DNA of 64,000 nt from positions 1-64,000 of the forward strand of contig JAUWHO010000023.1 of NCBI GenBank assembly GCA_030605835.1, given 5' to 3'. This DNA is from Candidatus Zixiibacteriota bacterium (GTDB lineage Bacteria; Zixibacteria; MSB-5A5; DG-27). A program made the position numbers and the translations under genes. A model generated the notes under the pieces. The model saw only the letters and a list, made by a program, of their open reading frames with translations, did not search any database and had not been told where the DNA came from. How positions within the stretch are numbered: position 1 is the first letter of the stretch; each line of letters begins with the position of its first letter. Below, one piece after another: positions 20,322 to 30,009 of this stretch.

Positions 20322-23300
20322 TTAGAACTCCCAATTCATGCTCAGGTCAAAGTGGAAAAACCTGTTCCGGTCGTATTTTCCCTCCAGGGAGAGACGACGG
20401 CTCAAACGATACTCGGCCGCGATCTCCTGGGCGGAGGTGAGGGAGAGACGGCGAGAATAACGCAGATAGACGTTGGGGCTGATGTATTGACCAACGGTGA
20501 CCTCGGTGTCGCCCAAATCCAGGCTCTGATCTGTCGGAGGTTGGATTAAGAAAGTCTCCACCCCCAGAGTTCTGGCGGCTTGAGTCTCGAAATATTTAGT
20601 GAGGTAACCGCTGAAGATTCCTTGAGCTCTCTGGCCCAGAGCCTGGTCGTAGCCGACCTGAACACTGTCTTCGTACAGAGGCCGGTTCAGGGCAATCGAT
20701 TCTAAGATCTCCTGTTGACTCATCTCCCTCTGGGATGTTTCCCCTCCGACCGCGAAGTTCAGCTGCGGGGCGGATAAAGTGCCGGTAATATAAACGTAGT
20801 AGGTTCTCTCTCCCCGGGCGAATTTCTCCCTTTCAGAATAGACGGTGCGGATTTGGGTTTCGAAGTCCAACTGCGGGTCGATCTTGGCGATGTTGTCGAA
20901 GTTCATCTTGCCGGAGACGATGTCAAACCGGTTCCCGTAAATGAAGGCATTCCCGCGGATGGCCTCCAAGTCTCCCAAGATCTGGTAGCTCCCGAGGTGA
21001 CGACGAATCTTCAGCTTGCTTCTGAACTCCGCCTCCAGGTCAGTGTTCTTGATCCAGAGGTTGTTGTCGGCGATCACCTCCAGGTTCAAATCCCAGCTTG
21101 CGGAGTCAATAGCGGTCGGCAGCTCCCGGGTGTCGGGTTGCACCGCCGAGAAGGGCTCCTGATAGAGGAGCTGTTTGATCTCCACCACTCCCGAGACCTC
21201 CGGCGGCGCGAAACCCTTGATGGTTAAGTCGAAATCGGAGATGGCGCTGAAATCCACGTAGGCATGGGTGAGGGGAACATTCCTCCCGGAGAGCACCAGA
21301 TTGTAATTGAAGGTGTCAAGGTCTAAAACCTCCACTGTCCCGGAGAGGGCGATTTTGCCGACCTTCTCTTTGCGGGGGAACAGCGAACTCCAAAACCTCT
21401 GGAATATGCCGGCGGAGGCGGTCGGCTGCAAATCCAGGTTGCCATTGACTGCCTCCACATAGATGGTGTTGTTCTCCAGGCGCAGCTGCGCCTCTAAATC
21501 GTATATCGGCTCCAAGAAATCGGCCAGCTTTAAAACCCCGTTGCTGAGGTTCAATCTCCCCTCGAATTGCGGGCGCTTCAAGGTGCCAGAGACGGCCACG
21601 TCCGCCTGAAAATCTCCGAAGAGGTACTCCAGCTCCTCTATCAGGGTGCTGAACATGCTCAACTGCTCGCCCCGAGCCTGCAGGAAGAATCCGAGGGGCT
21701 TAGCCTCCAGACTCGGCGCCTCTCCCCCCAGAGAGAGGTTGACGGGGATGAAGCCGGAACCGCTGTAGTCCTCCACCTGGTGCCGCAATCTGATGTTATG
21801 GAAATCCAGAAGTTGATTACGGTAGCTCAGTTCCAGGTTCAAGACCCCCATCTCCACCCCCTCCAGGTTCAGGCTGTCGACTCGGAACGAGGCGGCCACT
21901 GTCGGGGAATTGAAATCGCCTCCGATCTCTCCGGAGAAGGAAACCTCCCCGAGAACGCTTAAAGAGGGGAGTAATAGACTGGTGAAGGGGAAGATGTCAA
22001 TCCCTTCCCCCTTTAACGTCAAATCAAAAGTCTGGTCTTTGCCCAACTTCCCGCCTATGGAGACCTCCCCCCCGCCAACGGTGAACTGGCACTCTTTTAG
22101 CTCGATATCCTGCTCTCCCAAGAGAATCAACTGTCGCCCCCGAGAGTATATTGGAGTCTGATCGAAAAAGAGATTGAGGTATTTCAGAGACAACTCCGCG
22201 GGGAACTGCCTCTCCTCCAGCCTGCCGGCGAACTCCAATTTCACATCGTTGCCAGTAACCGTCACGGAGTCGAAATGATAAAGCTCGCCGTCAACTCCAA
22301 TGAAGGCCTCAACTGCAGCTACAGGAATAGACCAGGCCAAGCCTCCGCCGGATTGGAGACGAACCTCCCCCCGCCTCTGTGAGAGGAAGCTGTCCAGTGA
22401 CAGATCCAGAAAAAGATCCGAACTGTAGAATTCGTAAGCCCAGCAGGAATCCGAGCGGAGATGTCCGCGGAGGGTGAAATCCTGGGTTTCCCCGCTCAGG
22501 CTGAACTCCGCCCAGGCCCTACCACCCAGATCGGTTATGAAGATCTGCTGGTCGAAGTCATTCAGGTCGTGCAGTTCTGCATATCCGCTCAGATCGATGT
22601 TTCCATCATATTCTAAGTAGCCGTTGACGCCGACCTTGGTGTTCTTGTAGGTGGCTTCGAATCCGCTCTGGAACTGTAATCTCTGGGTGCTTATAACCAT
22701 ATCTCCAGAGGCAGCCTGAAAGCTGAATTCGTCGATCCTCCCCGCTTCTAAGTCGCAGGAGAGCTGCATCTCCATCTCTCTCTTGCTCAAGCCTCGACCC
22801 CTCATCTCCACATAACCGGAGAAGTCACTCTCGAGCTTCCCAGAGATCACCTTCACAAGATTCAGGTGTCGAGTTTGCCCCCGGAAAGCGTACGTTACCG
22901 GCCTGGTGGCTAAGTCGAGGTACCCATTTCCGGACATCGGCGCCTCGAAAATGCGCCCCTCCAGGGAGGCAAAGCTTATCCTCCCCTCAGAGAAACTATA
23001 GTCAATCTTCACCCTCTCGAGTTTCTTCCCCAAGAACAGTCCGTCGATTACGGCCTCACCCCCAAACTGCTTCAGATCACCGCCAACCTCCCCGTCGACC
23101 GAGACAACCCCGGTCAGATTCGGCTTTATGAACTTCGAGATCTCAGCAAAGGAGACCTTATCCCCTTTCACCTTGAAAGAGAAATTGGGGGATGGAAGCT
23201 GATTGAGACTTCCGCTCAAGGCAAAATCGGACTCGCCGGTTTTGATCTGCAGTTTGTCAACGCAAAGCAGATCTTTTGCGATTTTGATATTCCCAGACAG

Positions 23301-23915
23301 CTTCTTGAGTGTGAACCCGTTCGTCAAGGATCTGAAGGAGAGGCTGTCGATATCGAGCCGGAGAGTGTCGACTTCTCCCTTGAGCTTTGCAGAGAGATTG
23401 ATGAACTGAAAATCGGAGGCAGCCTGATGATCGGCAAACGAGAAAGCCCCCTCTCTAATTTCCAACGAGTCCACCGCGAGGGACGGGTAGCCCTTGGCGC
23501 CATCATCTCTGGCCAGAGATTCCAACTTGGAAGGTAGAATCAGCCGGCCTTGCTGGTCTTTTTCCAGGACTATCTCGGGATGGTCGATCAAGATCGCCGC
23601 GAATCTCCACCGGCCTCTGATCAAGTCCTTGAGTTGATAGTGCAGCTCCAACCTCTCTATATGACCGCTTCGATGCCACTTTCCGTCTCTGGAGAAGCAG
23701 AGCTCGACATCTGACACTCTCAGAGCGGGCCAGATTCTGCGGTCGAGTTTACCAACCGTTACCCTGAGACCGTACTTTTTCTCGAGGTTTTTTCTGATGA
23801 AACCGTTCAGCTGATCCTCGGGGAGGTCGGTCCCGAAGTAGAAGGAGGCGATAATCCCCAGGACAATCACTATTGAGAGCAAGAGTCCGAAAGTGACTTT
23901 CAAACCAGAGGGCAT
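20322..23915 (-). CDS. TamB/DUF490 family inner-membrane-anchored translocation protein
   Basis: A 1197-residue AsmA/TamB-like protein. One N-terminal membrane anchor (LLLSIVIVLGIIASFYFG, residues 11-28) is followed by a long beta-rich periplasmic body of repeated amphipathic strands, as in the lipid- or protein-conducting grooves of TamB and AsmA-like proteins. The C-terminal DUF490 region is clear: DLEAIRGNAFIYGNRFDIVSGKMNF, a span around LNFAVGGETSQ, and an end in LEGKYDRNRFFHFDLSMNWEF. It pairs with the downstream Omp85 gene. Family work links such proteins to outer-membrane protein assembly and phospholipid transport. Confidence 0.9.
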   Translation of the reverse strand: MPSGLKVTFGLLLSIVIVLGIIASFYFGTDLPEDQLNGFIRKNLEKKYGLRVTVGKLDRRIWPALRVSDVELCFSRDGKWHRSGHIERLELHYQLKDLIRGRWRFAAILIDHPEIVLEKDQQGRLILPSKLESLARDDGAKGYPSLAVDSLEIREGAFSFADHQAASDFQFINLSAKLKGEVDTLRLDIDSLSFRSLTNGFTLKKLSGNIKIAKDLLCVDKLQIKTGESDFALSGSLNQLPSPNFSFKVKGDKVSFAEISKFIKPNLTGVVSVDGEVGGDLKQFGGEAVIDGLFLGKKLERVKIDYSFSEGRISFASLEGRIFEAPMSGNGYLDLATRPVTYAFRGQTRHLNLVKVISGKLESDFSGYVEMRGRGLSKREMEMQLSCDLEAGRIDEFSFQAASGDMVISTQRLQFQSGFEATYKNTKVGVNGYLEYDGNIDLSGYAELHDLNDFDQQIFITDLGGRAWAEFSLSGETQDFTLRGHLRSDSCWAYEFYSSDLFLDLSLDSFLSQRRGEVRLQSGGGLAWSIPVAAVEAFIGVDGELYHFDSVTVTGNDVKLEFAGRLEERQFPAELSLKYLNLFFDQTPIYSRGRQLILLGEQDIELKECQFTVGGGEVSIGGKLGKDQTFDLTLKGEGIDIFPFTSLLLPSLSVLGEVSFSGEIGGDFNSPTVAASFRVDSLNLEGVEMGVLNLELSYRNQLLDFHNIRLRHQVEDYSGSGFIPVNLSLGGEAPSLEAKPLGFFLQARGEQLSMFSTLIEELEYLFGDFQADVAVSGTLKRPQFEGRLNLSNGVLKLADFLEPIYDLEAQLRLENNTIYVEAVNGNLDLQPTASAGIFQRFWSSLFPRKEKVGKIALSGTVEVLDLDTFNYNLVLSGRNVPLTHAYVDFSAISDFDLTIKGFAPPEVSGVVEIKQLLYQEPFSAVQPDTRELPTAIDSASWDLNLEVIADNNLWIKNTDLEAEFRSKLKIRRHLGSYQILGDLEAIRGNAFIYGNRFDIVSGKMNFDNIAKIDPQLDFETQIRTVYSEREKFARGERTYYVYITGTLSAPQLNFAVGGETSQREMSQQEILESIALNRPLYEDSVQVGYDQALGQRAQGIFSGYLTKYFETQAARTLGVETFLIQPPTDQSLDLGDTEVTVGQYISPNVYLRYSRRLSLTSAQEIAAEYRLSRRLSLEGKYDRNRFFHFDLSMNWEF

Positions 23916-24211
23916 ATCTATAATATACTCTTAGGCCACCTCGCAGTTCTTTTGAGACAGCGAAATCATAATAGCAAAATGCCCTCTAAAATCAAGACGA
24001 ATTGTGACTCACCATCTTGCAGATGGTGAGTAGTGAATGGTGAATGGTCAATGGTGAACAGTGAATGGTAAATAGTAAATAGCCCCCAACCCCTATCGCC
24101 TACCTCCTAACCCCTGTTTCCTGTCTCCTGTTCCCTGTTCCCTGTTTGCCGTTTGCTACTTCCCCAATTGACGAGACTGTATTATACTATTGCAAAACTC
24201 GTAGGCAGGAT
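23916..24211. repeat. Intergenic region with palindrome and degenerate short tandem repeats
   Basis: This 296-base gap between divergent genes holds a perfect 10-bp-stem hairpin (24008-24030; CTCACCATCT, TGC, AGATGGTGAG). A run of 7-base-like units follows (GTGAATG, GTGAATG, GTCAATG, GTGAACA, GTGAATG; about 24028-24083). Then comes a pyrimidine-rich run of CCTGTTT/CCTGTTC units (about 24110-24150). No gene is visible. Fragments of the first repeat type recur near 45255 and 52137. Confidence 0.6.
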
Positions 24212-25195
24212 ATGGACACCTTGACTCACGCCCTGACCGGCGCCGTCATTTCCAATTTGGGTTTCAAGAAGGATACTGCCGCTGTTACCTTCACGCTGGT
24301 GACGGCCTCGGTTCTGCCGGACATAGATTGGGCCTCTCGATTTTTCGGCATCGCCGCATATTTGAAGTATCATCGGAGCTTCACCCACTCCCTCCCGGGA
24401 GTCATTTTTCTAGCGATGATATTGACCTTGATCGTGAAGCTTTTTTTCAGGAGGGCGGATTCGAGAATGACATTTCTTCTATCATTCTTCGGAGGCCTTT
24501 TCCACCTTCTCATGGACTTGATCAATCCATACGGGACTCAGGTTTTTTACCCCTTCCTCTCAGAGAGGTATGCCTGGAACTGGGTGACGGTGGTGGATCT
24601 CTTCATCACCATGCCTCTCATCATCTGTCTGCTCTTGATACGCTACCTCCGATTATCTCCTGTCAAGACCGCTTCGGTGGCACTGGGGTTTGTGATTCTG
24701 TTCATCTCTAGCAAAGGGATCTGCCACCAGATAGCCTTAAAGGAGTTAGAAGAACTCTCCCGACCACTGGAAGAGACGTTCAAGGTGGCGGTCTATCCCG
24801 ACTTCTTCTCTCCCTTCGTCTGGAACGGGGTGGTAGAGACCGATCGAGCTTACCGGATTGTCCGCCTCAACATCTTAAGATCTGAATGGTCAAATCCTCA
24901 AGACTATATAAAACCAGAGAGAACCGAATTCACTCAATTGGCAGAGAAATCCCTCTTGGTCAAAACCTATTTGAAATTTGCCCGACATCCGCTCCTGTAT
25001 TACCAGGAGGTTGATGGCTACCATTTTGTCAGCTGGCAGGATTTGAGCTTCGGTCTGAGGGGGAAAAGAGGGTTAGTGGCGTTAGTGATCTTGGACGATA
25101 GTGGGGAAATCCTGTATGAGCATTTCTCCTTCATTGATCCGAAGCTCCGTCCCGAACGGGTGAAAAGGCTAATTGAGAAGATTGCGAATCGGTGA
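24212..25195 (+). CDS. Membrane-bound metal-dependent hydrolase (YdjM/DUF457 family)
   Basis: A polytopic membrane protein of 327 residues from the ATG that gives MDTLTHALTGAVISNLG. An earlier in-frame start at 24146 lies in repeat-derived sequence. Conserved His/Asp groups expected to bind metal are present: DTLTHA, LPDIDW, HRSFTHS and FHLLMDLINPYGT. About five hydrophobic segments follow in the N-terminal 180 residues, then a soluble C-terminal domain of about 150 residues. E. coli YdjM is LexA-controlled, but the true substrate of the family is unknown. The gene converges with the sorting-domain protein. Confidence 0.85.
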   Translation: MDTLTHALTGAVISNLGFKKDTAAVTFTLVTASVLPDIDWASRFFGIAAYLKYHRSFTHSLPGVIFLAMILTLIVKLFFRRADSRMTFLLSFFGGLFHLLMDLINPYGTQVFYPFLSERYAWNWVTVVDLFITMPLIICLLLIRYLRLSPVKTASVALGFVILFISSKGICHQIALKELEELSRPLEETFKVAVYPDFFSPFVWNGVVETDRAYRIVRLNILRSEWSNPQDYIKPERTEFTQLAEKSLLVKTYLKFARHPLLYYQEVDGYHFVSWQDLSFGLRGKRGLVALVILDDSGEILYEHFSFIDPKLRPERVKRLIEKIANR

Positions 25196-25211
25196 TTTCC
25201 CCAAAAAGACA

Positions 25212-25234
25212 GGGCGGAGAGTTCATCTCCGCCC
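25212..25234. terminator. Bidirectional terminator hairpin
   Basis: GGGCGGAGA, loop GTTCA, TCTCCGCCC form a 9-bp GC-rich perfect stem between the stops of two convergent genes. An A-rich stretch (CCCCAAAAAGACA) on the left serves the minus-strand transcript and CCAATTT lies on the right. Confidence 0.7.
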
Positions 25235-25268
25235 CAATTTCCACTGAAATCGACCCGAAGGTCAAATC

Positions 25269-27353
25269 CTACTTCACCAAAATCATCCTTCTCACCTCGG
25301 AGAGGTCCCCGGCACTCAACTTGTAGAAGTAGATTCCGGAGGAGACCCGGGAGGCATCCCAGACCGCGCTCCTGCGCCCAGCCTCCTGGTGGGAGTTCAC
25401 CAAGGTCTCGACCAGCTGTCCCTGGAGATTGTAAACCTCCAGCTTCACCCCTGTGGGTTCCGACAGCTCATAGCTTATGGTGGTGGCGGCATTGAAGGGG
25501 TTGGGGTAGTTGCCGATGAGCCCGATGCCAACCGGCAGAAGCTCTTCTGAGAACTCCAGTCGATCTTGCTCCGGAAGGATGAGGGGCCCGCTTCCTTCGC
25601 TTTCTCCCGGCTGTTTGGCAAACTGGAAGTAAGAGGAGTCCAGCACCGTCCAGGGGTACTCGCCAACGTAGGCGATGTAGTCGTAGTATCCCGGAGGCAC
25701 ATACCCTGGGACCCTCTCCCGGACCTTGGTGTAGATGAGAGTGTCGTTCGCAGCTATAACCAGATCCTCTACCAGTCTCACCGGACCGTAATAACCTCCG
25801 TCGGGGAGATGCACCTTGGTCCACAGATCGACTGTCTGAGGCTCCGGCTCCTGGTTGTGGACACCTACCCAGTAGGAGAAGCGTCCACCTTCCGGAGGAA
25901 TAACCACCGGACGATTATAGGCACCTATCTCAATGTCCAGCGATGGCGGCGGGTATACGAATGGGTTTGGATAGGCAAGATAGAGCACCGGATTCTCCGT
26001 ATCCTGACCCTCCCCGTTGGGCGCTCCTCCGGCGTCTTTATCGTTGATGAAGACGACGTGGAGGCTGTCGTCCACAACCTCTGCCAGGGAGGACCACATG
26101 TCGCTGTCGCACTCCCCGGTGAGACACTCCGGGGAGGGGGAACGGGTGATATTGACGGGAATCCCCCAGCTGGCTCCACCATCGGAGGAGCCCACCATCC
26201 AGAGCTCTCCGTTGGCGTAGTTTCCGGCGGAGCAATCCGCGGAATCGAAACGGGTGTAAACCAAAAAGAGGTTATTGTCGGCATCGACTCCAAGACTCAT
26301 CTTCGCAAAGGAGAGGTTCCAGCCACCGGGGCGGCAGCCAGGAAACTTCCACTGGCTGTGATTGGCGATCTGGGTTATCCCGGTCTCTTCGCTCCAGTGA
26401 AACAGCCAGGCATGATCCTGTATCCAGCCGAAGCGATTAACGTGAGAGGTGTTCCAGACGATGTGGAGCTTGCCCTCATTGTCGTAAATGGCATCGTTGT
26501 CAGTGTAAGCAACCAGGCTGTCGGTGTCGAATTCGTAGTTGGTGATGTTGACCTTGTTGCCCCAGTCCCAGTTGACTCCGTCCTCCGACTCGATATAATA
26601 GACCTCGTTTTCGGCCTGAATGGGATCATCTATGAAGGGGCGGTTATACACAATCGCCACCTTGTCGTCAACTGGAGAGGCGGCGATGTTGTGGCCATAA
26701 ACTAGAGTGGAATCAAAATCCAGGGGGTCAGTCCAGGTGTTTCCGCCATCAGAGGAACGGGTATACATCAAATCCATGAGGCCGGAGGGGAAGAACTGGA
26801 CTTCCAGCGATACTTGGTGAATCCGGTTCTGCCCGTCCACGGCGACATACGGCCAGCCGAAAAACCCAACATTCGGGATGTAGTCGGGCGGATAGTATTC
26901 CGTGAAATTACCGAAGCCGCGACCGGCATCGACCGCCGCAATGAGGAAAAGCCCGGCATCGACGTTATGATAGACGACCACCGCTCGATTGTCGGAGAGC
27001 AGATCCATGGTCGTGAATCCTGCCCCATTAAACATGTTGACCTGCACCCCCCCGGTCCACTGCCAACTCCCATACTCGTCCCGGAAGTTATAGTAGATGT
27101 GTCGTTGCCGATTCCAGCGTTCCGGGGCGTTCGTCCAACAGAGGTGAACTCCCCCGAGGGGGTCCTTGACGATCCGATTACCGCTGGAGCCACTGGTCTG
27201 GTAATCGTAATGGGTGATTCCCACCTGATATCCGGGAGAGCTGGTGAGGGTTGTCGGGAACCTATCCTGTCCTGCCAAGCTCACAGTTGCCACCAGAAGA
27301 AAAACTCCAACCACGAAAACCCCTGAAAGAACAAGTTTCTTGCTCATAAGCAC
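25269..27353 (-). CDS. Secreted BNR/sialidase-like repeat protein with C-terminal T9SS-type sorting domain
   Basis: A 694-residue exported protein. Residues 1-28 form a signal peptide (LVLSGVFVVGVFLLVATVSLAG). The body carries beta-propeller-like segments of the BNR/Asp-box kind: RSSDGGNTWTDP, EDGVNWDWGNKV, SSDGGASWGIPVNI. The last 90 residues are a typical Por/FlgD-like sorting domain: GLIGNYPNPFNAATTISYEL, GVKLEVYNLQGQLVETLV, WDASRVSSGIYFYKL. This C-terminal signal is common in FCB-group bacteria and supports that assignment. Despite the propeller look, no sialidase catalytic residues could be assigned, so the function is open. Confidence 0.85.
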   Translation of the reverse strand: MLMSKKLVLSGVFVVGVFLLVATVSLAGQDRFPTTLTSSPGYQVGITHYDYQTSGSSGNRIVKDPLGGVHLCWTNAPERWNRQRHIYYNFRDEYGSWQWTGGVQVNMFNGAGFTTMDLLSDNRAVVVYHNVDAGLFLIAAVDAGRGFGNFTEYYPPDYIPNVGFFGWPYVAVDGQNRIHQVSLEVQFFPSGLMDLMYTRSSDGGNTWTDPLDFDSTLVYGHNIAASPVDDKVAIVYNRPFIDDPIQAENEVYYIESEDGVNWDWGNKVNITNYEFDTDSLVAYTDNDAIYDNEGKLHIVWNTSHVNRFGWIQDHAWLFHWSEETGITQIANHSQWKFPGCRPGGWNLSFAKMSLGVDADNNLFLVYTRFDSADCSAGNYANGELWMVGSSDGGASWGIPVNITRSPSPECLTGECDSDMWSSLAEVVDDSLHVVFINDKDAGGAPNGEGQDTENPVLYLAYPNPFVYPPPSLDIEIGAYNRPVVIPPEGGRFSYWVGVHNQEPEPQTVDLWTKVHLPDGGYYGPVRLVEDLVIAANDTLIYTKVRERVPGYVPPGYYDYIAYVGEYPWTVLDSSYFQFAKQPGESEGSGPLILPEQDRLEFSEELLPVGIGLIGNYPNPFNAATTISYELSEPTGVKLEVYNLQGQLVETLVNSHQEAGRRSAVWDASRVSSGIYFYKLSAGDLSEVRRMILVK

Positions 27354-27748
27354 CTTTCTGGAAACTAGACTACCTTCTATTCTCTCGAAAACAGCAAAAA
27401 GTCAACCTGCCCAACGAAGCACTAGCGAAGTTTTACACTACTAATGTAAGCTTAAACCCACATCAGTCAAGTGTTTTTTTAGCACTTCTGAGCACTTAGA
27501 TATCCGATCAGTTGAACTTTTCAGCTTCTTCCACCTCCCCACCTCAAAAGGGCTGTTCCCCGGCATCCTGTTCGAGAATAAGGCAAGTTGCCTCTTGCTC
27601 CAGATAGACTTGCGCACGGTTGTGGTTATCTTTGCGAGGATGCTCACCTTTGAGGAGATGGAGTGCAAACCGGTTGACAAATCTTTGAACAAAATCTATA
27701 TTGTCCGCTAAATAAATAGACCGTTTCGCTTTTTCAGTAGGAGGCAAC
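27354..27748. other. Divergent intergenic region, no gene seen
   Basis: A 395-base region between the sorting-domain protein (minus) and the aldehyde dehydrogenase (plus). It is AT-richer than the genes and holds the dehydrogenase promoter at its right end. A possible TTGACT at 27399-27404 (minus) lacks a convincing -10 box. Short open frames here have no recognisable content. Confidence 0.5.
27674..27702 (+). promoter_or_regulatory. Strong sigma-70-type promoter for aldehyde dehydrogenase gene
   Basis: TTGACA, a 17-base spacer and TATATT lie about 47 bases before the GTG start. The -35 box is full consensus and the -10 box matches 5 of 6 positions, so a well-expressed gene is likely. Confidence 0.65.
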
Positions 27749-29242
27749 GTGCCCGAAGCCAAAGTTTACAATAATTTCATTAATGGCGAGTGGGTGCCCT
27801 GCAAGTCCGGGCGCACCTTCGAGAACCGCAATCCCGCGGACACCCGGGAGGTAGTGGGCATCTTTCAGAAATCCGCTGCCGATGATGTCAACGCCGCCGT
27901 CGCCGCCGCAAAAGAGGCATACAAAAAGTGGAGGTTGGTTCCCGCCCCCAGAAGGGCTGAAATCCTCTTCCGGGTCGGCAAGATGCTGATCGACAAGAAG
28001 GAGGACTTCTCCCAGGAGATGACCCGGGAGATGGGGAAAATCTTGAAGGAGACCCGCGGCGATACCCAGGAGGCCATCGATATGTCCTTCTACATGGCCG
28101 GAGAGGGTCGTCGCCAGTTCGGACAGACCACCCCCGCAGAACTCCCCAACAAGTTCATGATGTCGGTCAGGATGCCGATGGGGGTTTGTGCTTTAATCAC
28201 CCCCTGGAATTTCCCCATGGCGATCCCCTCCTGGAAGATCTTGCCCGCTTTAGTCTGCGGGAACACCCTCGTCATCAAGCCTGCAACTTACACTCCCCTT
28301 TCGGTTTACAACCTGATAAAGGTTCTGGACGAGTGCGGGGTTCCCAAGGGCGTGGTCAACATGGTCACCGGCTCGGGATCCGAGGTCGGTGAACCCCTGA
28401 TGCGACATGACGATGTCAGCCTGGTCTCCTTCACCGGCTCTACCGAGGTGGGAAAGGCCGTCTCGGAGGCTTGTGCTCCAACTTTCAAACACACTAACCT
28501 GGAAATGGGGGGTAAAAACGCCATCATGGTGATGGACGATGCCATCGTCGATCTGGCGGTGGAGGGAGCTCTGTGGGGAGGCTTCGGCACCACCGGACAG
28601 AGATGCACCGCTGCCAGTCGGGTGATCTGCCACAAAGCGGTCTTAAAGGAGTTCACCGACAAGTTCGTCGAGAGAGCCAAAGCCTTGAAGATCGGTAACG
28701 GCCTGGACGAAACCGTGGAGATGGGGCCTTCCATAAGCGAAGACCAGCTCCAGACCGTGATGCGATACATCGAGATCGGGATCAAAGAGGACAAAGCCAA
28801 GCTCCTGTGCGGAGGTAATCGATTGACCAAGGGTGAATACGCCCACGGTTACTTCCACGATGCGACCGTCTTCGGAGAGGTGGATCCCAATATGAGGATC
28901 GCCCAGGAGGAGATCTTCGGGCCGGTGGTGACGATCATCCCCTGTGACAACTTGGAACATGGGATCGAAATCTGCAACGGTACCCAGTATGGTCTCTCCG
29001 CCTCCGTCTATACTCAGGATGTCAACAAGGCCTTCGTGGCGATGAGGGACGTCTACACCGGCATTTTCTATGTCAACTCCTCAACGATCGGCGCCGAGGT
29101 GCATCTCCCCTTCGGCGGCACCAAGCAGACCGGCAACGGCCACCGCGAGGCCGGGACCGCCGCCCTGGATGTCTTCTCGGAATGGAAGGCGATCTACATC
29201 GACTTTTCCGGGAAGCTCCAGAAGGCCCAGATAGACGACTGA
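27749..29242 (+). CDS. NAD(P)-dependent aldehyde dehydrogenase
   Basis: A 497-residue aldehyde dehydrogenase. It shows [21 protein letters not shown], the [15 protein letters not shown] segment at the oxyanion/NAD site, [11 protein letters not shown], the general-base Glu in LEMGGKNA (E252) and the catalytic Cys in [12 protein letters not shown] (C286). EEIFGPVV and the [17 protein letters not shown] ending follow. It resembles the branch with alpha-ketoglutaric-semialdehyde and aminoadipic-semialdehyde (ALDH7-like) enzymes, but the substrate cannot be fixed. It is transcribed alone from a strong promoter and ended by a hairpin terminator. The GTG start follows AGGAGG. Confidence 0.92.
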   Translation: MPEAKVYNNFINGEWVPCKSGRTFENRNPADTREVVGIFQKSAADDVNAAVAAAKEAYKKWRLVPAPRRAEILFRVGKMLIDKKEDFSQEMTREMGKILKETRGDTQEAIDMSFYMAGEGRRQFGQTTPAELPNKFMMSVRMPMGVCALITPWNFPMAIPSWKILPALVCGNTLVIKPATYTPLSVYNLIKVLDECGVPKGVVNMVTGSGSEVGEPLMRHDDVSLVSFTGSTEVGKAVSEACAPTFKHTNLEMGGKNAIMVMDDAIVDLAVEGALWGGFGTTGQRCTAASRVICHKAVLKEFTDKFVERAKALKIGNGLDETVEMGPSISEDQLQTVMRYIEIGIKEDKAKLLCGGNRLTKGEYAHGYFHDATVFGEVDPNMRIAQEEIFGPVVTIIPCDNLEHGIEICNGTQYGLSASVYTQDVNKAFVAMRDVYTGIFYVNSSTIGAEVHLPFGGTKQTGNGHREAGTAALDVFSEWKAIYIDFSGKLQKAQIDD

Positions 29243-29272
29243 GTCATCTTATCAGCATTGAGAACTTGAGTG

Positions 29273-29307
29273 AGTGCGGGAGAGGTTCAATCTTTTCCCG
29301 CACTTTT
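29273..29307 (+). terminator. Rho-independent terminator after aldehyde dehydrogenase
   Basis: AGTGCGGGA and TCCCGCACT form a 9-bp perfect stem with a 14-base loop and a TTTT tail, about 30 bases after the stop. Confidence 0.75.
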
Positions 29308-29359
29308 GGATAGGCGGTATCACATGCCCTTCGAGTAATTTCAGGTAAGGGGACTAATT

Positions 29360-29806
29360 ATGCAGGATGAAAGAACGTTGATCGGCGAAAATGAAAAGAT
29401 CTACATTGAAATACTTGATGTGATGCGGAATGAAGCAGGCCAGCTCTCGCGACTAGCAATCACATTGTCGTCGGGAAGCATCGTATTGAGCGCTACACTT
29501 CTGAGAGATATTTCCTCAGGCCACCATCCGTTATTCTTGATTTTCTCTTGGTCAGTCTTACTCATATGTATGGTCCTCGCTGCTTACATCATTCATTTTG
29601 TCCCGAAATTCTACTACCAGTTTCTGGGGCTACTCTGGCAAGACAGGTCTTCCGAGAAGTACGGAGAGATTCTCCGTGCTAATAGGGAGCTGGCCGAGAA
29701 ACTTGCAAAAAAATACGAAAGAATGAAGTTTTTCATGCTATCCTCCCTCTTTTTGGGTATGTCGTTTCTGGTTGCCTTCGCAGTCATGAACATCTGGGAT
29801 CCCTAG
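29360..29806 (+). CDS. Membrane protein of unknown function, three predicted passes
   Basis: This 148-residue protein is not one I recognise. A soluble N-terminal helix (RTLIGENEKIYIEILDVMRNEAGQLSRL) precedes two close hydrophobic segments (ITLSSGSIVLSATLL; LFLIFSWSVLLICMVLAAYII). A charged amphipathic stretch (SEKYGEILRANRELAEKLAKKYERM) and a last membrane segment (FFMLSSLFLGMSFLVAFAVM) follow. AAGGGGAC precedes the ATG. It looks less GC-rich than its neighbours and stands alone, so it may be an accessory gene. Confidence 0.65.
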   Translation: MQDERTLIGENEKIYIEILDVMRNEAGQLSRLAITLSSGSIVLSATLLRDISSGHHPLFLIFSWSVLLICMVLAAYIIHFVPKFYYQFLGLLWQDRSSEKYGEILRANRELAEKLAKKYERMKFFMLSSLFLGMSFLVAFAVMNIWDP

Positions 29807-29881
29807 CCGTCAACGTTAAGCTCGAACTACTTCTGATACGTGAACCATCGAGCAGCAGGTGAATTCATAACCACCAACCTT

Positions 29882-29902
29882 GGGTCGGGTGAATTCCGAC
29901 CC
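29882..29902. repeat. Intergenic palindrome
   Basis: GGGTCGG, loop GTGAATT, CCGACCC form a perfect 7-bp GC-rich stem in the gap before the DUF488 gene. There is no T-run, so it looks more like one of the dispersed palindromes than a terminator. Confidence 0.5.
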
Positions 29903-30009
29903 CTGCGATTATTTCTTGAGGGTTCCGTTGCCGGAGTTCAAGCCCCTCAGGCAAAAATCTATATCTCTATTGATATGATTCCAAAAGATCATTATGGTAT
30001 CAGTTGAAT

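Noticed and set aside
25566-26705. A 379-codon open frame opposite the sorting-domain protein
   Set aside because: It is antisense to a gene with a signal peptide and a clear sorting domain. The translation has no domain pattern.
27441-27692. An 83-codon minus-strand frame in the gap before aldehyde dehydrogenase
   Set aside because: It covers the strong promoter of the next gene, has no ribosome site, and its composition is not protein-like.
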